From contig JAFEAP010000023.1 of NCBI GenBank assembly GCA_018266355.1, positions 245,758-309,757 of the forward strand: a stretch of 64,000 nt of DNA, in the 5' to 3' direction. Below the pieces are notes generated by a model, which was not told the DNA's origin, searched no databases, and worked only from the letters and a program-made list of their open reading frames with translations. The position numbers were made by a program, and so were the translations under genes. The stretch comes from Bdellovibrionales bacterium (GTDB lineage: Bacteria; Bdellovibrionota; UBA1018). How positions within the stretch are numbered: the first letter of the stretch is position 1; each line of letters starts with the position of its first letter. This document shows positions 42,674 through 52,330 of this stretch, in pieces.

Positions 42674-45600
42674 AACGGTTCGACGTTTCGCCGCGAAGAG
42701 GCTGTAGAAGCACGGTACGACGACCAAGGTGAGGATCGTCGAAACGATCACGCCGCCGATCACGGCGAGCGCCATCGGTTCGCGCGACTCCGCGCCCGGG
42801 CCGATCGAAACGGCGGCCGGGATTGCGCCGACGACCGTTGCGAGCGAGGTCATCACGATCGGGCGGAGGCGGTTCGGGCAAGCTTCGAGGAGCGCCTTGT
42901 TCACGTCCTTTTCCCCGTGGTCGCGCACGTGGTTCGTGAACTCGACGAGCAGGATCGAGTTTTTCTTCACGATCCCCATGAGCAGCAGGAGTCCGATCAT
43001 CGAGTAGAGGTTGAGCGACTTGCCGCTCATCCAAAGCGCGAAGAACGCGCCCGAGAGGGAAAACGGCAGGGCGAGGAGCACGGTGACCGGGTCGATGAAG
43101 GAGTTGAACTGCGAACCGAGGACCATGTACGCGACGACGATCCCGAGGAAGAGGGCGACGATCAAGCTCGTGAACGACTCCTGGAAGGTCTGCGAGGTCC
43201 CCGTCGTGACGAAACGGTATCCCTCGGGGAGGTTCTTCCGCGCGATTTGCTCGGCCATCGCGAGGGCGGCGGACTGGTTCGCACCGCTCTTCACGTTCGA
43301 ATAGATCGTGATCGCGCGCTGACGGTCCTTCCGGGTGATTTGCTGGAGGCTCTTCGCCTCTTTCACTTCGACCACGTCCCGCATCGGCACGAGCTCCCCG
43401 CGGTTGTTCCGGAGGTAGAGCGAATCGATCTTCTGCTGGTAGGTACGGTCGTCCTTCTCGTCGAGTTTGACCTGGATCTCGCTGCGACGGCCGTTCTGGG
43501 TGTAATAGCCGGCGAGCACCCCGCCGATGACGGCGTTCACCGTCTGACCGATCGCCTGGACGCTGATTCCGCGGTTCGCCGCGCGCGTCCGGTCGGGAAT
43601 GATCTGCACTTCGGGCATGCCGACTTGGTAGTCGGAGTCGACGTCGATCAAGACGCCGGTCTTCTCCATCTCGTCCTTGATCTTCTCGCTCGCGTCCGCG
43701 AGTTTGCTCCAATCCCCGCCCTGGATCGAGAACTCGATCGGATAACCCTTACCGGTCGAGAACCCGCGCGCGGAAAGGTCTTGGGTGAAGGACTTCACGC
43801 CCTTGATCGTCGCGAGCCGTTTCCGGACGGCGTCCATGATCTCGAACTGGCCGCGCTTCCGTTCTCCGCGGTCGACGAGGGTGACGAACGCCATCCCGCC
43901 GTTCACGCCGGCCGAGCCGAAGCCGCCGGCGGACGCGAAGACCGTCTTGATCTCCGGAAACTCCTTCAGGATCGCCTCGGCCTCGAGGACCTTCTGGTTC
44001 GTGTAGTCGAGCGAGGATCCGACCGGGGCGAGGAAGCGGACCATGAACCGCGATTGGTCCTCGGGCGGGAGGAACTCCTTGTTCAGCCGTTTCGTGATCC
44101 CGAGGGAGCCGACGAAAAAGAGGATCGCGCCGATCACGACCTTCCAGCGGTGGGCGAGCGCCGCGGTGAGGATCCGACGGTAAAACGCGAGGAAACGCTC
44201 CATGAAGCGATTCACGAAGCGGGCGATCCGGCCCTCCTCGCGCTTCGTTCCGCCGAACGAGGCCGCGCGCATCGGAGTGAGCGTGATCGCCTCGACGAGG
44301 GAGAGGAGGACGGCGCCGGTCATGGTGACGCCGAACTGGTAGAAGAATTTCCCGATGATGCCCTTCATGAAGGCGACCGGGAGGAAAATCGCGATGATCG
44401 AGACGGTCGCCGCCATCGCGGCGAACATGATCTCGTTCGCGCCGTCGAGCGCCCCTTGGCGGGCGGTTTTCCCCATCTCCTTATGTCGGGTGATGTTCTC
44501 GAGGACCATGATCGCGTCGTCGACGACGATCCCGATCGCGAGCGAGAGGGCGAGGAGGGTGAAGGTGTTCAGGGTGAAGCCCGAGAAATAGAGGATCATG
44601 AACGTGCCGACGATCGACGTCGGGATCGCGAGGAGTACGTTCAGGGTGTTCGCGAACGAACCGAGGAAGAAGAGGATCACGAGCGAGGTGAGGATCGCGG
44701 AGAGGACGAGGGTGAAGTTCAGCTCGCTCACGGCTTGGCGGATGAAGATCGTCGAGTCGAAGACGGGCTTGATCTCGATGCCCGGCGGGAGGTTCTTCCG
44801 GATCTGGTCGAGTTTCTTCAGGACGCCGTTCGCGGCCTCGACCGCGTTCGCGCCCCGCTGCTTCCGGATGCCCAGACCCACCGCGGATTTCCCGTCGACG
44901 CGCGAGATTCGGCGGATGTCGTCCAGGCCGGGCTCGATCCGAGTCGCGTCGCCGATCTTGATCGGGAGGTAGTTCGGCGTGCCGCCGCGGGTGTTGATGC
45001 GGAGGTTCCGGAAATCGTCGGCCGTCGTCGCCTCTCCGAGCGTGCGCAGGTTCAATTCCCGCGCGCCGGTGTCGACGTAGCCGGACGGAGGCTCGGAGTG
45101 CTCGGCCGTGATCGTGCCAAGGATGTCGGAAACGGTGAGCGAATATTTCGTGAGTTTATCCGGCTGGACCCAGACGCGGATGTTCGGATCGACGTAGCCG
45201 CCGAGGAAGATGTCGCCGACGCCGGTGATCGTCGAGAACTGGTCCTTGATGTTGTCGCGGACGTAGGTCATGAAGTCGCGCTTTTCCATCGAGGTCGTGG
45301 TGACGCCGAGCCAGAGGATCGGCTGGTCCTCCGGGTTCGTCTTCGAGGCGGTCGGCGGGTCGACGTCGTCCGGGAGCTTCCGCTGGGCGGCGGCGAGCTT
45401 CGCTTGGACGTCCTGGAGCGCGAGGTCGAGGTTCCGCGAGATGTCGAACTCGAGCGTGATCGTCGCCGAGCCCGTGGTCGAGCTCGAGGTGATCGATTTC
45501 ACGCCTTCGACGGAAACGAGCTGGCCCTCGAGCACGTCGACGACCGAGCTTTCCATGACCTCGGGCGCGGCGCCCGCGAGGGTGACGTTCACGGTGACGA

Positions 45601-45736
45601 TCGGGAAATCGACGTCGGGGAGCTGGCTTATCCCCATGCGGGAGAAGCTGATCGCGCCGAAGATGATGAGCGAGGACATGATCATCCACGCGAAGACGGG
45701 ATTCCGGATCGAGATCGAGGGGAGCGAATTGATCAT
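42635..45736 (-). CDS. RND efflux transporter permease (AcrB/MexB-like)
   Basis: A 1033-residue inner-membrane proton-driven pump, normal length for the hydrophobe/amphiphile RND family. The proton-relay pair of TM4 is present (LAIGIVVDDAIMVLEN), with large periplasmic loops and NSILLVEFTNH in TM10-11. It follows the TolC gene by 21 bases. No membrane-fusion adaptor is beside them, so the complex would need an adaptor encoded elsewhere. Its end overlaps the convergent TPR gene. Confidence 0.93.
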   Translation of the reverse strand: MINSLPSISIRNPVFAWMIMSSLIIFGAISFSRMGISQLPDVDFPIVTVNVTLAGAAPEVMESSVVDVLEGQLVSVEGVKSITSSSTTGSATITLEFDISRNLDLALQDVQAKLAAAQRKLPDDVDPPTASKTNPEDQPILWLGVTTTSMEKRDFMTYVRDNIKDQFSTITGVGDIFLGGYVDPNIRVWVQPDKLTKYSLTVSDILGTITAEHSEPPSGYVDTGARELNLRTLGEATTADDFRNLRINTRGGTPNYLPIKIGDATRIEPGLDDIRRISRVDGKSAVGLGIRKQRGANAVEAANGVLKKLDQIRKNLPPGIEIKPVFDSTIFIRQAVSELNFTLVLSAILTSLVILFFLGSFANTLNVLLAIPTSIVGTFMILYFSGFTLNTFTLLALSLAIGIVVDDAIMVLENITRHKEMGKTARQGALDGANEIMFAAMAATVSIIAIFLPVAFMKGIIGKFFYQFGVTMTGAVLLSLVEAITLTPMRAASFGGTKREEGRIARFVNRFMERFLAFYRRILTAALAHRWKVVIGAILFFVGSLGITKRLNKEFLPPEDQSRFMVRFLAPVGSSLDYTNQKVLEAEAILKEFPEIKTVFASAGGFGSAGVNGGMAFVTLVDRGERKRGQFEIMDAVRKRLATIKGVKSFTQDLSARGFSTGKGYPIEFSIQGGDWSKLADASEKIKDEMEKTGVLIDVDSDYQVGMPEVQIIPDRTRAANRGISVQAIGQTVNAVIGGVLAGYYTQNGRRSEIQVKLDEKDDRTYQQKIDSLYLRNNRGELVPMRDVVEVKEAKSLQQITRKDRQRAITIYSNVKSGANQSAALAMAEQIARKNLPEGYRFVTTGTSQTFQESFTSLIVALFLGIVVAYMVLGSQFNSFIDPVTVLLALPFSLSGAFFALWMSGKSLNLYSMIGLLLLMGIVKKNSILLVEFTNHVRDHGEKDVNKALLEACPNRLRPIVMTSLATVVGAIPAAVSIGPGAESREPMALAVIGGVIVSTILTLVVVPCFYSLFAAKRRTVLDDLDQGSAKVP

Positions 45737-45757
45737 GGGGTTCTCTTTCGATTTCCG

Positions 45758-47041
45758 TCAGCTCGCGCCGGCGACCGGGATGCGGCCGGCGTCGGCCTCG
45801 AGGCGCGCGCGCTCGAGAAGGTGTTGGTATCGGGCCTGGTCGTAGTTCCGTTTCGCGTCGGTGAGGGTCTGGAGCGAGTTGAGCAGGTCGAGGTTCGTGA
45901 CGAGGCCGAATTTATAGTCCTGGTGGATGCGCTCGTAGGCCTTCGTCGCGAGGTCGACGGCCTCGGCGAAGGATTTGAGCTCCGCTTCCGAGGCGACGAG
46001 CGTGTGGTGGAGCGTGCGGACCTGGATTTCCTGGTTCCGTTCGAGCAGTCCCGTGTTGATCTCGTTTTCGCGGTAGACGCTCGCGGCCTGGCGGACTTGG
46101 GACTGGGTGATCCCGCCCGAGAAGATCGGCACGGTGAGGGTGAGCGTCGCGTCCCACTTCGAGTCGTTCGTGTAGCCGTCTTTCTTCAAGTAATAATTCC
46201 CGGCGAGATCGAGGGTCGGGAAATGGTAGCCGCGTTGGTAAGCGATCTGCTCCTCGGCGGCGTCGCGTTTTTTCCGGGAAGCGACGAGGTCGGGGTGCGC
46301 CTCGGACGCCTTCAGGTAAGAGTCGAGCGATTCGAGGGGAGCGTTCGTCGCGGCCTCTTCGCGCAGATCGAAGTCGATCGGGATGCGCGCGAGGTTCGCG
46401 AGGGCGAGCTTCGAGATCCGCAAGTCGCTCTCGGCCGCCTTCAAGCGCGCTTCCGAAGCGGCGCGCGCGGCTTGGACCGAGAGGAGATCGCTCGCGCGGG
46501 TGCGACCGATCTTCACCCGGGAGCGGAGTTCGCCGATTTGGTTATCGTAGAGTTTCAGTTCGGTCTGGGAATGGTTCCGAAGCGCCTGCTTCAGGAGGGC
46601 GTCGTAGTACGCGGCCGAGAGATCGACGAAGTACTGGAGGCGGGAACCGTCGATCTCGGCCTCCTTGCCTTCGAGGAGGCGATTCGTCTGCCGAAGGAAA
46701 GCGTATTCGGAGGTCCCCTTGAAAAGGTACTCCTTTCCGGTGAGTTTCACCGTCTTCTGCGTGTCGCCGGTGTAGCCGGGCGTGACGTTCGAGGGGAGGC
46801 CGGCCTTGTAATAAGTCGCGACGCCGGTGATCGTCGGCATCAGCGCGCCCGTGCCTTGGGACTTCGTTTCTTCGATCTGCGTGCGCTCCTCGATCTTCGA
46901 ACGGACGGTTTCCGCGCCGTCGACCGTCGATCGATAGAGATCGGTGAGGCCGTAGATCTTTCCGGTCGGCGCGTCGGCGCGCGCGTTCGGGAGCACGGAC
47001 AAAAATCCGATGACGACGACGAGGAGCGGGGTGCAGGTCAT
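45758..47041 (-). CDS. TolC-family outer-membrane efflux protein
   Basis: A 427-residue exported protein with the duplicated helical pattern of TolC-type channels (for example RTRASDLLSVQAARAASEARLKAAESDLRISKLAL and a matching C-terminal copy). A signal peptide precedes ADAPTGK. It is the first gene of the pair with the RND pump. TolC proteins form the trimeric outer-membrane duct; this one presumably pairs with the pump next door. Confidence 0.88.
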   Translation of the reverse strand: MTCTPLLVVVIGFLSVLPNARADAPTGKIYGLTDLYRSTVDGAETVRSKIEERTQIEETKSQGTGALMPTITGVATYYKAGLPSNVTPGYTGDTQKTVKLTGKEYLFKGTSEYAFLRQTNRLLEGKEAEIDGSRLQYFVDLSAAYYDALLKQALRNHSQTELKLYDNQIGELRSRVKIGRTRASDLLSVQAARAASEARLKAAESDLRISKLALANLARIPIDFDLREEAATNAPLESLDSYLKASEAHPDLVASRKKRDAAEEQIAYQRGYHFPTLDLAGNYYLKKDGYTNDSKWDATLTLTVPIFSGGITQSQVRQAASVYRENEINTGLLERNQEIQVRTLHHTLVASEAELKSFAEAVDLATKAYERIHQDYKFGLVTNLDLLNSLQTLTDAKRNYDQARYQHLLERARLEADAGRIPVAGAS

Positions 47042-47307
47042 TCCTAGAGCTTACCTCGGACTTTCGAAGTCGGGGAATCTTGGATTCGACTAAAATCGCG
47101 ATTTCATTCGGGTTCGTTCCATGGTGTTTCCTGAGTTAGGTCTTTTCTGTCAACCGGATGGCATGGCGTCATCGCGTCGACGCCGGGGCGATCCCGACGC
47201 GCGAATCGCAATGCCCGATATATCGCGCTGACTATTCGCGTGAGTCGAGGCATTCTAAAAGAACGCTCGGTTCGAGAGAGGAAGCGTCCTCTATTCAGGA
47301 GATTTGC

Positions 47308-48129
47308 ATGATGAAATCCGCATCCCGGTATTTTCTGAGCTCGATCGTTTTCGCCCTCGCCGTTTCGACCTCGGCCCTCGCCTACAGTTCGCGTGGTTAC
47401 GAGTCGATGAGCGGCTCGTCTTCGGCCGGTGTCGGCGTTCCGGTTTCGGGCAGCATCGCGATGCCCGGCTCGACGACCGCGACCTACACGAATCCGGCCG
47501 GACTCGTCGGCAGTCCCGGCGCGCGCCTTTCGCTCCAGGGCGGTTCGGACAAACCGATGGACGATCCGACTTACCGGGCGCTCGTACTCGCCGGGAACGG
47601 AACTTTCGGCGCTTCCGCGGGCGTGAAGTACCACATGTACGACGGAAGCCGGGACGACGAAGGTTACGCGGTCTACGGACTCGCGGTGAACGTCGCTCCG
47701 CTCGATTTCACGATGGGGGTCGCCGGTCACACCGGGATCAAGTCCGCCCAAGGTTCGGATTTCAACGCCGGCATCCTCTTCCGTCCGACCTCGATGGTCG
47801 CCGTCGGAGCGACCGCGATGGGGATCAAGGACCAAGTCGACAGCTACGGCGTCGGCGTCGGGCTGAATCTCGTGAGCGGCGTCGACCTCGTCGCCGACTC
47901 GGCTTTCGACGGGAAATTCAAGAACGGCGAGTTCAAGCCGGGACTTCGGCTCGCGAACGATTTCGCGGGACTCTCCGTGAGCTACGGCACGGGCTCCACG
48001 GCCCAATTCGCGAAGGACTTCTCGGCCGCGGCCTACCTGAAGGTCGGCGCGAATTCGGAGTTCGAGTTCGAGTACAACCACGGCGGCGATCTGCCGAAAT
48101 ACTTCGCCTCCCTTTTGTTCGGATTTTAA
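47308..48129 (+). CDS. Putative outer-membrane beta-barrel protein
   Basis: A 273-residue exported protein. The start ATG at 47308 has an AGGAG motif at a good distance. After the signal (cut near LAYS) comes NPAGLV, a motif shared with FadL-type barrels, then repeated Gly/aromatic strands with a terminal phenylalanine (FGF), the usual outer-membrane insertion signal. The 266 bases upstream hold a short inverted repeat AATGCC...GGCATT and no other gene. Transport role unproven. Confidence 0.7.
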   Translation: MMKSASRYFLSSIVFALAVSTSALAYSSRGYESMSGSSSAGVGVPVSGSIAMPGSTTATYTNPAGLVGSPGARLSLQGGSDKPMDDPTYRALVLAGNGTFGASAGVKYHMYDGSRDDEGYAVYGLAVNVAPLDFTMGVAGHTGIKSAQGSDFNAGILFRPTSMVAVGATAMGIKDQVDSYGVGVGLNLVSGVDLVADSAFDGKFKNGEFKPGLRLANDFAGLSVSYGTGSTAQFAKDFSAAAYLKVGANSEFEFEYNHGGDLPKYFASLLFGF

Positions 48130-48130
48130 G

Positions 48131-48469
48131 ATGCTCTTCGACCTGCTTCGCCTCCGCTGTCCCGTTTGCCGCCAGGGCACCGTCTTTCGCGGCCCTTACT
48201 CGATGAACGCGGATTGTCCCCACTGCGGGATCCATTTCGAGCGCGAGAACGGCTACTTCCTCGGCGCGATGGTTTTCGCCTACGTCCTCGGCGTCGTTTC
48301 GGTGATCCCGACGATCATCCTCCTCGTTCGCTTTTACGAAGCGGACACGGCGACGACGATCTTCGTCCCGATCCTCCAGCTCATCCTGCTCCAACCGCTC
48401 ATTTACGTGTATTCGCGGATGATCTGGATGTACGTCGACCGGAACGCGAACCGGAAGAACTGGCAGTAG
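48131..48469 (+). CDS. DUF983-family membrane protein
   Basis: A 112-residue protein with an N-terminal zinc ribbon (CPVCRQG and CPHCGI), the phrase FERENGYFLGAM typical of DUF983, and two transmembrane helices. It begins one base after the stop of the barrel gene. The family is widespread and its function is unknown; it often sits near cytochrome oxidase genes, which are not present here. Confidence 0.88.
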   Translation: MLFDLLRLRCPVCRQGTVFRGPYSMNADCPHCGIHFERENGYFLGAMVFAYVLGVVSVIPTIILLVRFYEADTATTIFVPILQLILLQPLIYVYSRMIWMYVDRNANRKNWQ

Positions 48470-48569
48470 CGGCCCGGCCCGGTTTGCCGCACTCGGTCTA
48501 TCCTTCGTTTAAATTCCGTGATCCCCTGCAAATGAAACGAATTTCATTCTGCCTCGGGGGAAAAGGAAC

Positions 48570-49997
48570 ATGGCTTCGTTCTTTCGTATTCATCGTCTCG
48601 TCCCGGTATGCTTCACGCGCGTCGCGTTTTCGAATCTCGGCTCGGCCGTCGCCAGCATCGATCAGGCTCCGCCGTCCTTCCCGTTCGCGAACGGCGAGGT
48701 CGTCTACGTCGACTTCCAAAAGGCGAGCTACCACATCGTCTACGACTTCGCCGCGAAGACGGCGACCGTCGACACCGAGATCGAATTCGAAGCCCCGAAA
48801 TCCGGTTACCCGCTCTTCGACCTCGTGCCCGAACCGCGAAACGCCCGCCTCGACGACCAGGACGTCGAAGTCGCCCAGATCGCGGACCCGGACAGCGCCT
48901 CGAAGTTCCGCGTGCTTCGCACCTCGGTCGCCCCGGGCAGTCACCGGCTCACCCTGAGCCACACGCTCGAAAAGAACGTCGACTTCCGCTCGAACGGCGT
49001 CGCCTCCGCGTTCTGGATGTCGGACCTCACCGACCGCCGTTACCTCGAGCAGTACCTGCCGACGAACTTCGAGTATGACCAGTACCCGATGACGATCCGC
49101 CTCGAGATCACCGGCGCCGCGGGTAAACCGCACGTGCTTCGCGCGAACGGCGTGGTGAAGAATCCTTCGGAAAACGTCTTCGAAGTCGAGTTTCCGGCGT
49201 TTTACACGACGTCCTCGATGTTCTTCCACCTTTCGCCCGCGGGCTCGATCGCGTCCCGGTCCTTCATCCTGAAATCGGTGGACGGCCGCGACCTTCCGGT
49301 CGAGGTCTACACGAACGGCGACATGTCCGCGTACGTCGCCGGGACGAAACGCGTGATCGCGGAACTCGAGGCCGATTACGGTCCGTTCCCGCACCCGAAA
49401 GTCATCGTTTACGGCGCCGGCATGGGCGGGATGGAATACTCCGGCGCGACGATGACTTCGCCGACCGCCGTCGGTCACGAGCTTTTCCACTCGTACAACG
49501 CGCGCGGCGTGATGCCGGCCCGAGGGAACGCGGGCTGGATCGACGAGGCGATGTCGAGCTTCCGCGACCGGAAGTACGCGACCCGCTCCGGCCCCGGCGG
49601 TACGACCCGCATGGCCGGCCATTCGGTCTTCACGCGGATGACGGACGACGACGCCTACGGAAAGGGCGCCGATTTCATGGGTTGGATCGCGGGACGCATG
49701 AACGCGGCCGGAAAGGACTTCAAAACCTTCCTCCGCGGTTACTTTCACGCGAATTTCTACCACACGATGACGACGGAGATGCTGAAGCGGGCGATGGAAG
49801 CCTACAGCGGATTCGACCTCGACGCCGACTTCGACACCTACATCTACGGGAAGACGACGAAGGCCGCGCCGGGATCGGTGTGGGGCGTGACCTCGGCGAG
49901 CCCGACCTGCGGCGGGAAACCCGAGGCTCCGAAGCCGCTCGTCGAGAATCCGTTCCACCCGCGCCTCACCGAGGCGCAGGAACGCGCGCTGCTCTAA
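48570..49997 (+). CDS. M1-like (gluzincin) metallopeptidase
   Basis: A 475-residue protein with the M1 zinc motif HELFH-x18-E (HELFHSYN...WIDEAMSS) and GMGGMEYSGATM, the counterpart of the GAMEN exopeptidase loop. Short for an M1 aminopeptidase, so it is a compact relative. The N-terminus is odd: from ATG 48570 there is no convincing signal core, while an overlapping frame from ATG 48534 gives MKRISFCLGG. A small indel in the signal region, or an unusual signal, is possible. Confidence 0.78.
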   Translation: MASFFRIHRLVPVCFTRVAFSNLGSAVASIDQAPPSFPFANGEVVYVDFQKASYHIVYDFAAKTATVDTEIEFEAPKSGYPLFDLVPEPRNARLDDQDVEVAQIADPDSASKFRVLRTSVAPGSHRLTLSHTLEKNVDFRSNGVASAFWMSDLTDRRYLEQYLPTNFEYDQYPMTIRLEITGAAGKPHVLRANGVVKNPSENVFEVEFPAFYTTSSMFFHLSPAGSIASRSFILKSVDGRDLPVEVYTNGDMSAYVAGTKRVIAELEADYGPFPHPKVIVYGAGMGGMEYSGATMTSPTAVGHELFHSYNARGVMPARGNAGWIDEAMSSFRDRKYATRSGPGGTTRMAGHSVFTRMTDDDAYGKGADFMGWIAGRMNAAGKDFKTFLRGYFHANFYHTMTTEMLKRAMEAYSGFDLDADFDTYIYGKTTKAAPGSVWGVTSASPTCGGKPEAPKPLVENPFHPRLTEAQERALL

Positions 49998-50075
49998 CGA
50001 TCGGCGCTCAGGCGCGAGTCGGCTGAACTCGTGAAAAGGTACCCTTACTAAACCGAGGACCGAAAGAGACCGGGA

Positions 50076-50306
50076 TCAGTTTTCTTTTTTCTCGTCCGTC
50101 TTCGGAGCGGTCGCGTTCGCGGTGTCGTCGTCTTTCGAAGGATCGACGGCCTTGCCCGCGGGCATCCGGTCGGTTTTCTGGGTCCGTTGTTCGGCGATCA
50201 CTTTCAGTTGATCGACGCTGTCGAGCGAATCGAAGATCGCGGCCTGGGCGCCGAGAGAAACGAAGGCCGAGAGGATGACGAAAGAAATGCGAATCATGCG
50301 ATTCAT
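50076..50306 (-). CDS. Small exported protein
   Basis: A 76-residue protein with a Sec signal (cut near AQA) and a hydrophilic Asp/Thr/Lys-rich mature part of about 50 residues. GAGGGAG precedes the ATG. No family recognised. Isolated, with its own upstream region; the 340-base gap behind it (50307-50646) contains no gene I can support. Confidence 0.65.
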   Translation of the reverse strand: MNRMIRISFVILSAFVSLGAQAAIFDSLDSVDQLKVIAEQRTQKTDRMPAGKAVDPSKDDDTANATAPKTDEKKEN

Positions 50307-50646
50307 ACGAACTCCCTCGTCTTAGTGTAACGGATAAATCCTGGGCCCGCGAGAGTCAGAGATTTTGACGGTCGCAAGCGGAGGGAGAGGGCGCGAAGCG
50401 GGCGAAAAGATTAGGGGTTTCGCTTCGGAGGCCCCGGGAGGCCGAAGGAAGAAACTTCGACCTCCCGGGAGCGAGACAACGGAATTGAATCCTTCGTCTT
50501 GTTCCTCAGTTCAACACGGGCCGAAGGCCTTTACGATGCTTTCCCGAAATATTGCCGAGCGTCGGAGACTTCCTCCCGCAATTTCAAAGCTTTATGGATT
50601 AAAAAGAAGATTTGCGGCGCACTAGACGCGGACTAAACTGGGCTCG
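50307..50646. other. Intergenic region with GC-rich hairpins
   Basis: No convincing gene is seen. CTTCGG...CCGAAG (about 50419-50445) and CCGGGAGG...CCTCCCGG (about 50433-50470) can form alternative hairpins, and GGGCCGAAGGCCTT occurs at 50518. An 86-codon frame at 50365-50625 has no ribosome binding site and lies across these hairpins. The region may hold promoters for the flanking divergent genes. Confidence 0.45.
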
Positions 50647-51792
50647 ATGACAAAAACTAGACGCACCTCGCCATCCCTCTCGGGGATCCTCGCCGATCTC
50701 GAAAAACGAACCCCGGCGGCCACGGCGATGAAGTGGGATAACGTCGGTCTGCTCGTCGGAGATTCGCGCGCGAAAGCGAAGCTCGGAGGCGCCGTCGTCT
50801 CGATCGATCTCACCGCCGAGTCCGTCGCGACTGCGAAGCGACTCGGCTATCGGCTGATCGTGAACCACCACCCGTGCATCTTTCCCTCGTCGAAAGGGCT
50901 CGCGCGCGTGACCGCTTCCGGCGCGTCCGCGCTCGTGTTCGAGGCCGCGCGCGCGGGCATCGCCGTCGTCGCGACCCACACGAACTTCGACGTCTCCGCA
51001 CTCGAAGTTCCGGCCGCCGTTTCGAAAGCCCTCGGATTCGCCCCGATCGGTCGCCTCTTCGACGAGCCCGAAGCGTCGTTCACGAAGCTCGTCGTCTTCG
51101 TTCCGAAAACCCACGTCGAGAAGGTGCGCGACGCGATCTGCGCCGCCGGGGCCGGGAAGATCGGCCGCTACGACACGTGCACGTTCGGCCTCGAAGGCGA
51201 AGGCACGTTCCGTGGCGGAGAAGGCACGCGGCCGTTTCTCGGCGTGCAGGGAAAACTCGAACGGGCGCGCGAAGTCCGGCTCGAGACCGTTTTCCCGCGC
51301 GGTTTGAAAAAGCGCGTGCTCGCGGCGATGCGGGAATCTCACCCTTATGAAGAAATCGCGTACGACCTTTATCGGGTCGAGCAGGAGCCGGGCGCGGTCG
51401 GACTCGTCTCGGGACTCGGGATGGGGGTCTACGGGGATTTCCCGAAGCCCGTGCCCTACGCGGAGGTCCTCCGGAGGGTGAAAAGGGCGTTCGGGGTGAG
51501 GGGTTTCCTCCAAACCGAGCCCGCGCCTAAGACCGTGAAACGCATCGGGTTTGTACCGGGTAAAGGCTCCTCGTTCGTACGAGGAGCGGGATTGGCGGGA
51601 TGCGACCTTTTCATTACCGGTGAAGCGGGGTATCACGTCGCTCGGGAATCCGCGTTAAACGGAGTCGCTATAATGGAGCTGGGCCACCGCGAGAGCGAGG
51701 TCTTTTTCCTGCGAACCGTCGAGGGTTGGTGCCGCGAGTGGGGTCTTCGTGCGAAAGTACTGAATACCCCGATTCAGTCGGTACGAACCTGA
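50647..51792 (+). CDS. Nif3-like dinuclear metal-centre protein
   Basis: A 381-residue member of the YbgI/Nif3 (DUF34) family, in the longer form with a mid-protein inserted domain (about residues 130-250, as in YqfO). The metal-binding His/Asp/Glu residues are visible in VNHHPCIFPS, THTNFDVS and GHRESEVFF. Once called GTP cyclohydrolase I type 2, its biochemical role is still unsettled. It ends 150 bases before rnpB. Confidence 0.9.
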   Translation: MTKTRRTSPSLSGILADLEKRTPAATAMKWDNVGLLVGDSRAKAKLGGAVVSIDLTAESVATAKRLGYRLIVNHHPCIFPSSKGLARVTASGASALVFEAARAGIAVVATHTNFDVSALEVPAAVSKALGFAPIGRLFDEPEASFTKLVVFVPKTHVEKVRDAICAAGAGKIGRYDTCTFGLEGEGTFRGGEGTRPFLGVQGKLERAREVRLETVFPRGLKKRVLAAMRESHPYEEIAYDLYRVEQEPGAVGLVSGLGMGVYGDFPKPVPYAEVLRRVKRAFGVRGFLQTEPAPKTVKRIGFVPGKGSSFVRGAGLAGCDLFITGEAGYHVARESALNGVAIMELGHRESEVFFLRTVEGWCREWGLRAKVLNTPIQSVRT

Positions 51793-51944
51793 GGTCAGGG
51801 TTCCGATTTTTTGACAATCGCCGCGCGGGAGACCGGGCGGCAATAGGAAGTGATTCGCAAGACGGGCGATCGCCGGAAACGAAACGCCCCGAGGAGGAAG
51901 CGAGTGGGGGTCTTCGCGCAAGGAGCAGGCTAAGCCTGCCCCTT

Positions 51945-52330
51945 GAGAAGACTTTGGCTCGAACAGGACTCGGGAGACGCCGTTTCGGGAGGAAAGTCCG
52001 GGCTCCACAAGCAATGGTACTGGCTAACGGCCAGGAACGGGACTGGCGACGGCTCCGTTACGGACAGTGCAACAGAAAACAAACCGCCTCGGTCTCCTTC
52101 ACCGGCGACCGCGGTAAGGGCGAAACGGTGAGGTAAGAGCTCACCGCGGCTTCAGCGATGAAGACGGCAACGGCAAACCCTACCTGGAGCAAGGCCAAAT
52201 AGGCGGACTCGGTCGGCTCGACCATCAGGTCCGCGGGTAAGGCTGCTTGAATGACGGAGTAATCCGTCGTCTAGAGGAATGATCGCCTCCACTCTCTGAG
52301 TGAAGACAAAACCCGGCTTACAGTCTTGCG
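51945..52330 (+). ncRNA. rnpB: RNase P RNA, bacterial class A
   Basis: The catalytic RNA of RNase P, which trims tRNA 5' leaders. Diagnostic blocks are the P4 5' strand GAGGAAAGTCCGGGCTC (about 51989), ACAGTGCAACAGAAA (about 52064), CCGCGGTAAGGGCGAAACGG (about 52110) and the 3' end ACAAAACCCGGCTTAC. The AAGACT (51948-51953) and AGTCTT (52322-52327) strands can close P1. Ends are approximate. The 3' edge touches the inverted-repeat element that follows. Confidence 0.95.

Noticed and set aside
42917..47047. A 1376-codon open frame antisense to the RND and TolC genes
   Set aside because: It is a shadow of two strongly supported genes in high-GC DNA; its translation is Arg/Asp/Glu/Val-rich with no motif, signal or ribosome binding site.
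50365..50625. 86-codon frame in the 50.3-50.6 kb gap
   Set aside because: No ribosome binding site, atypical residue use, and it runs through GC-rich hairpins.
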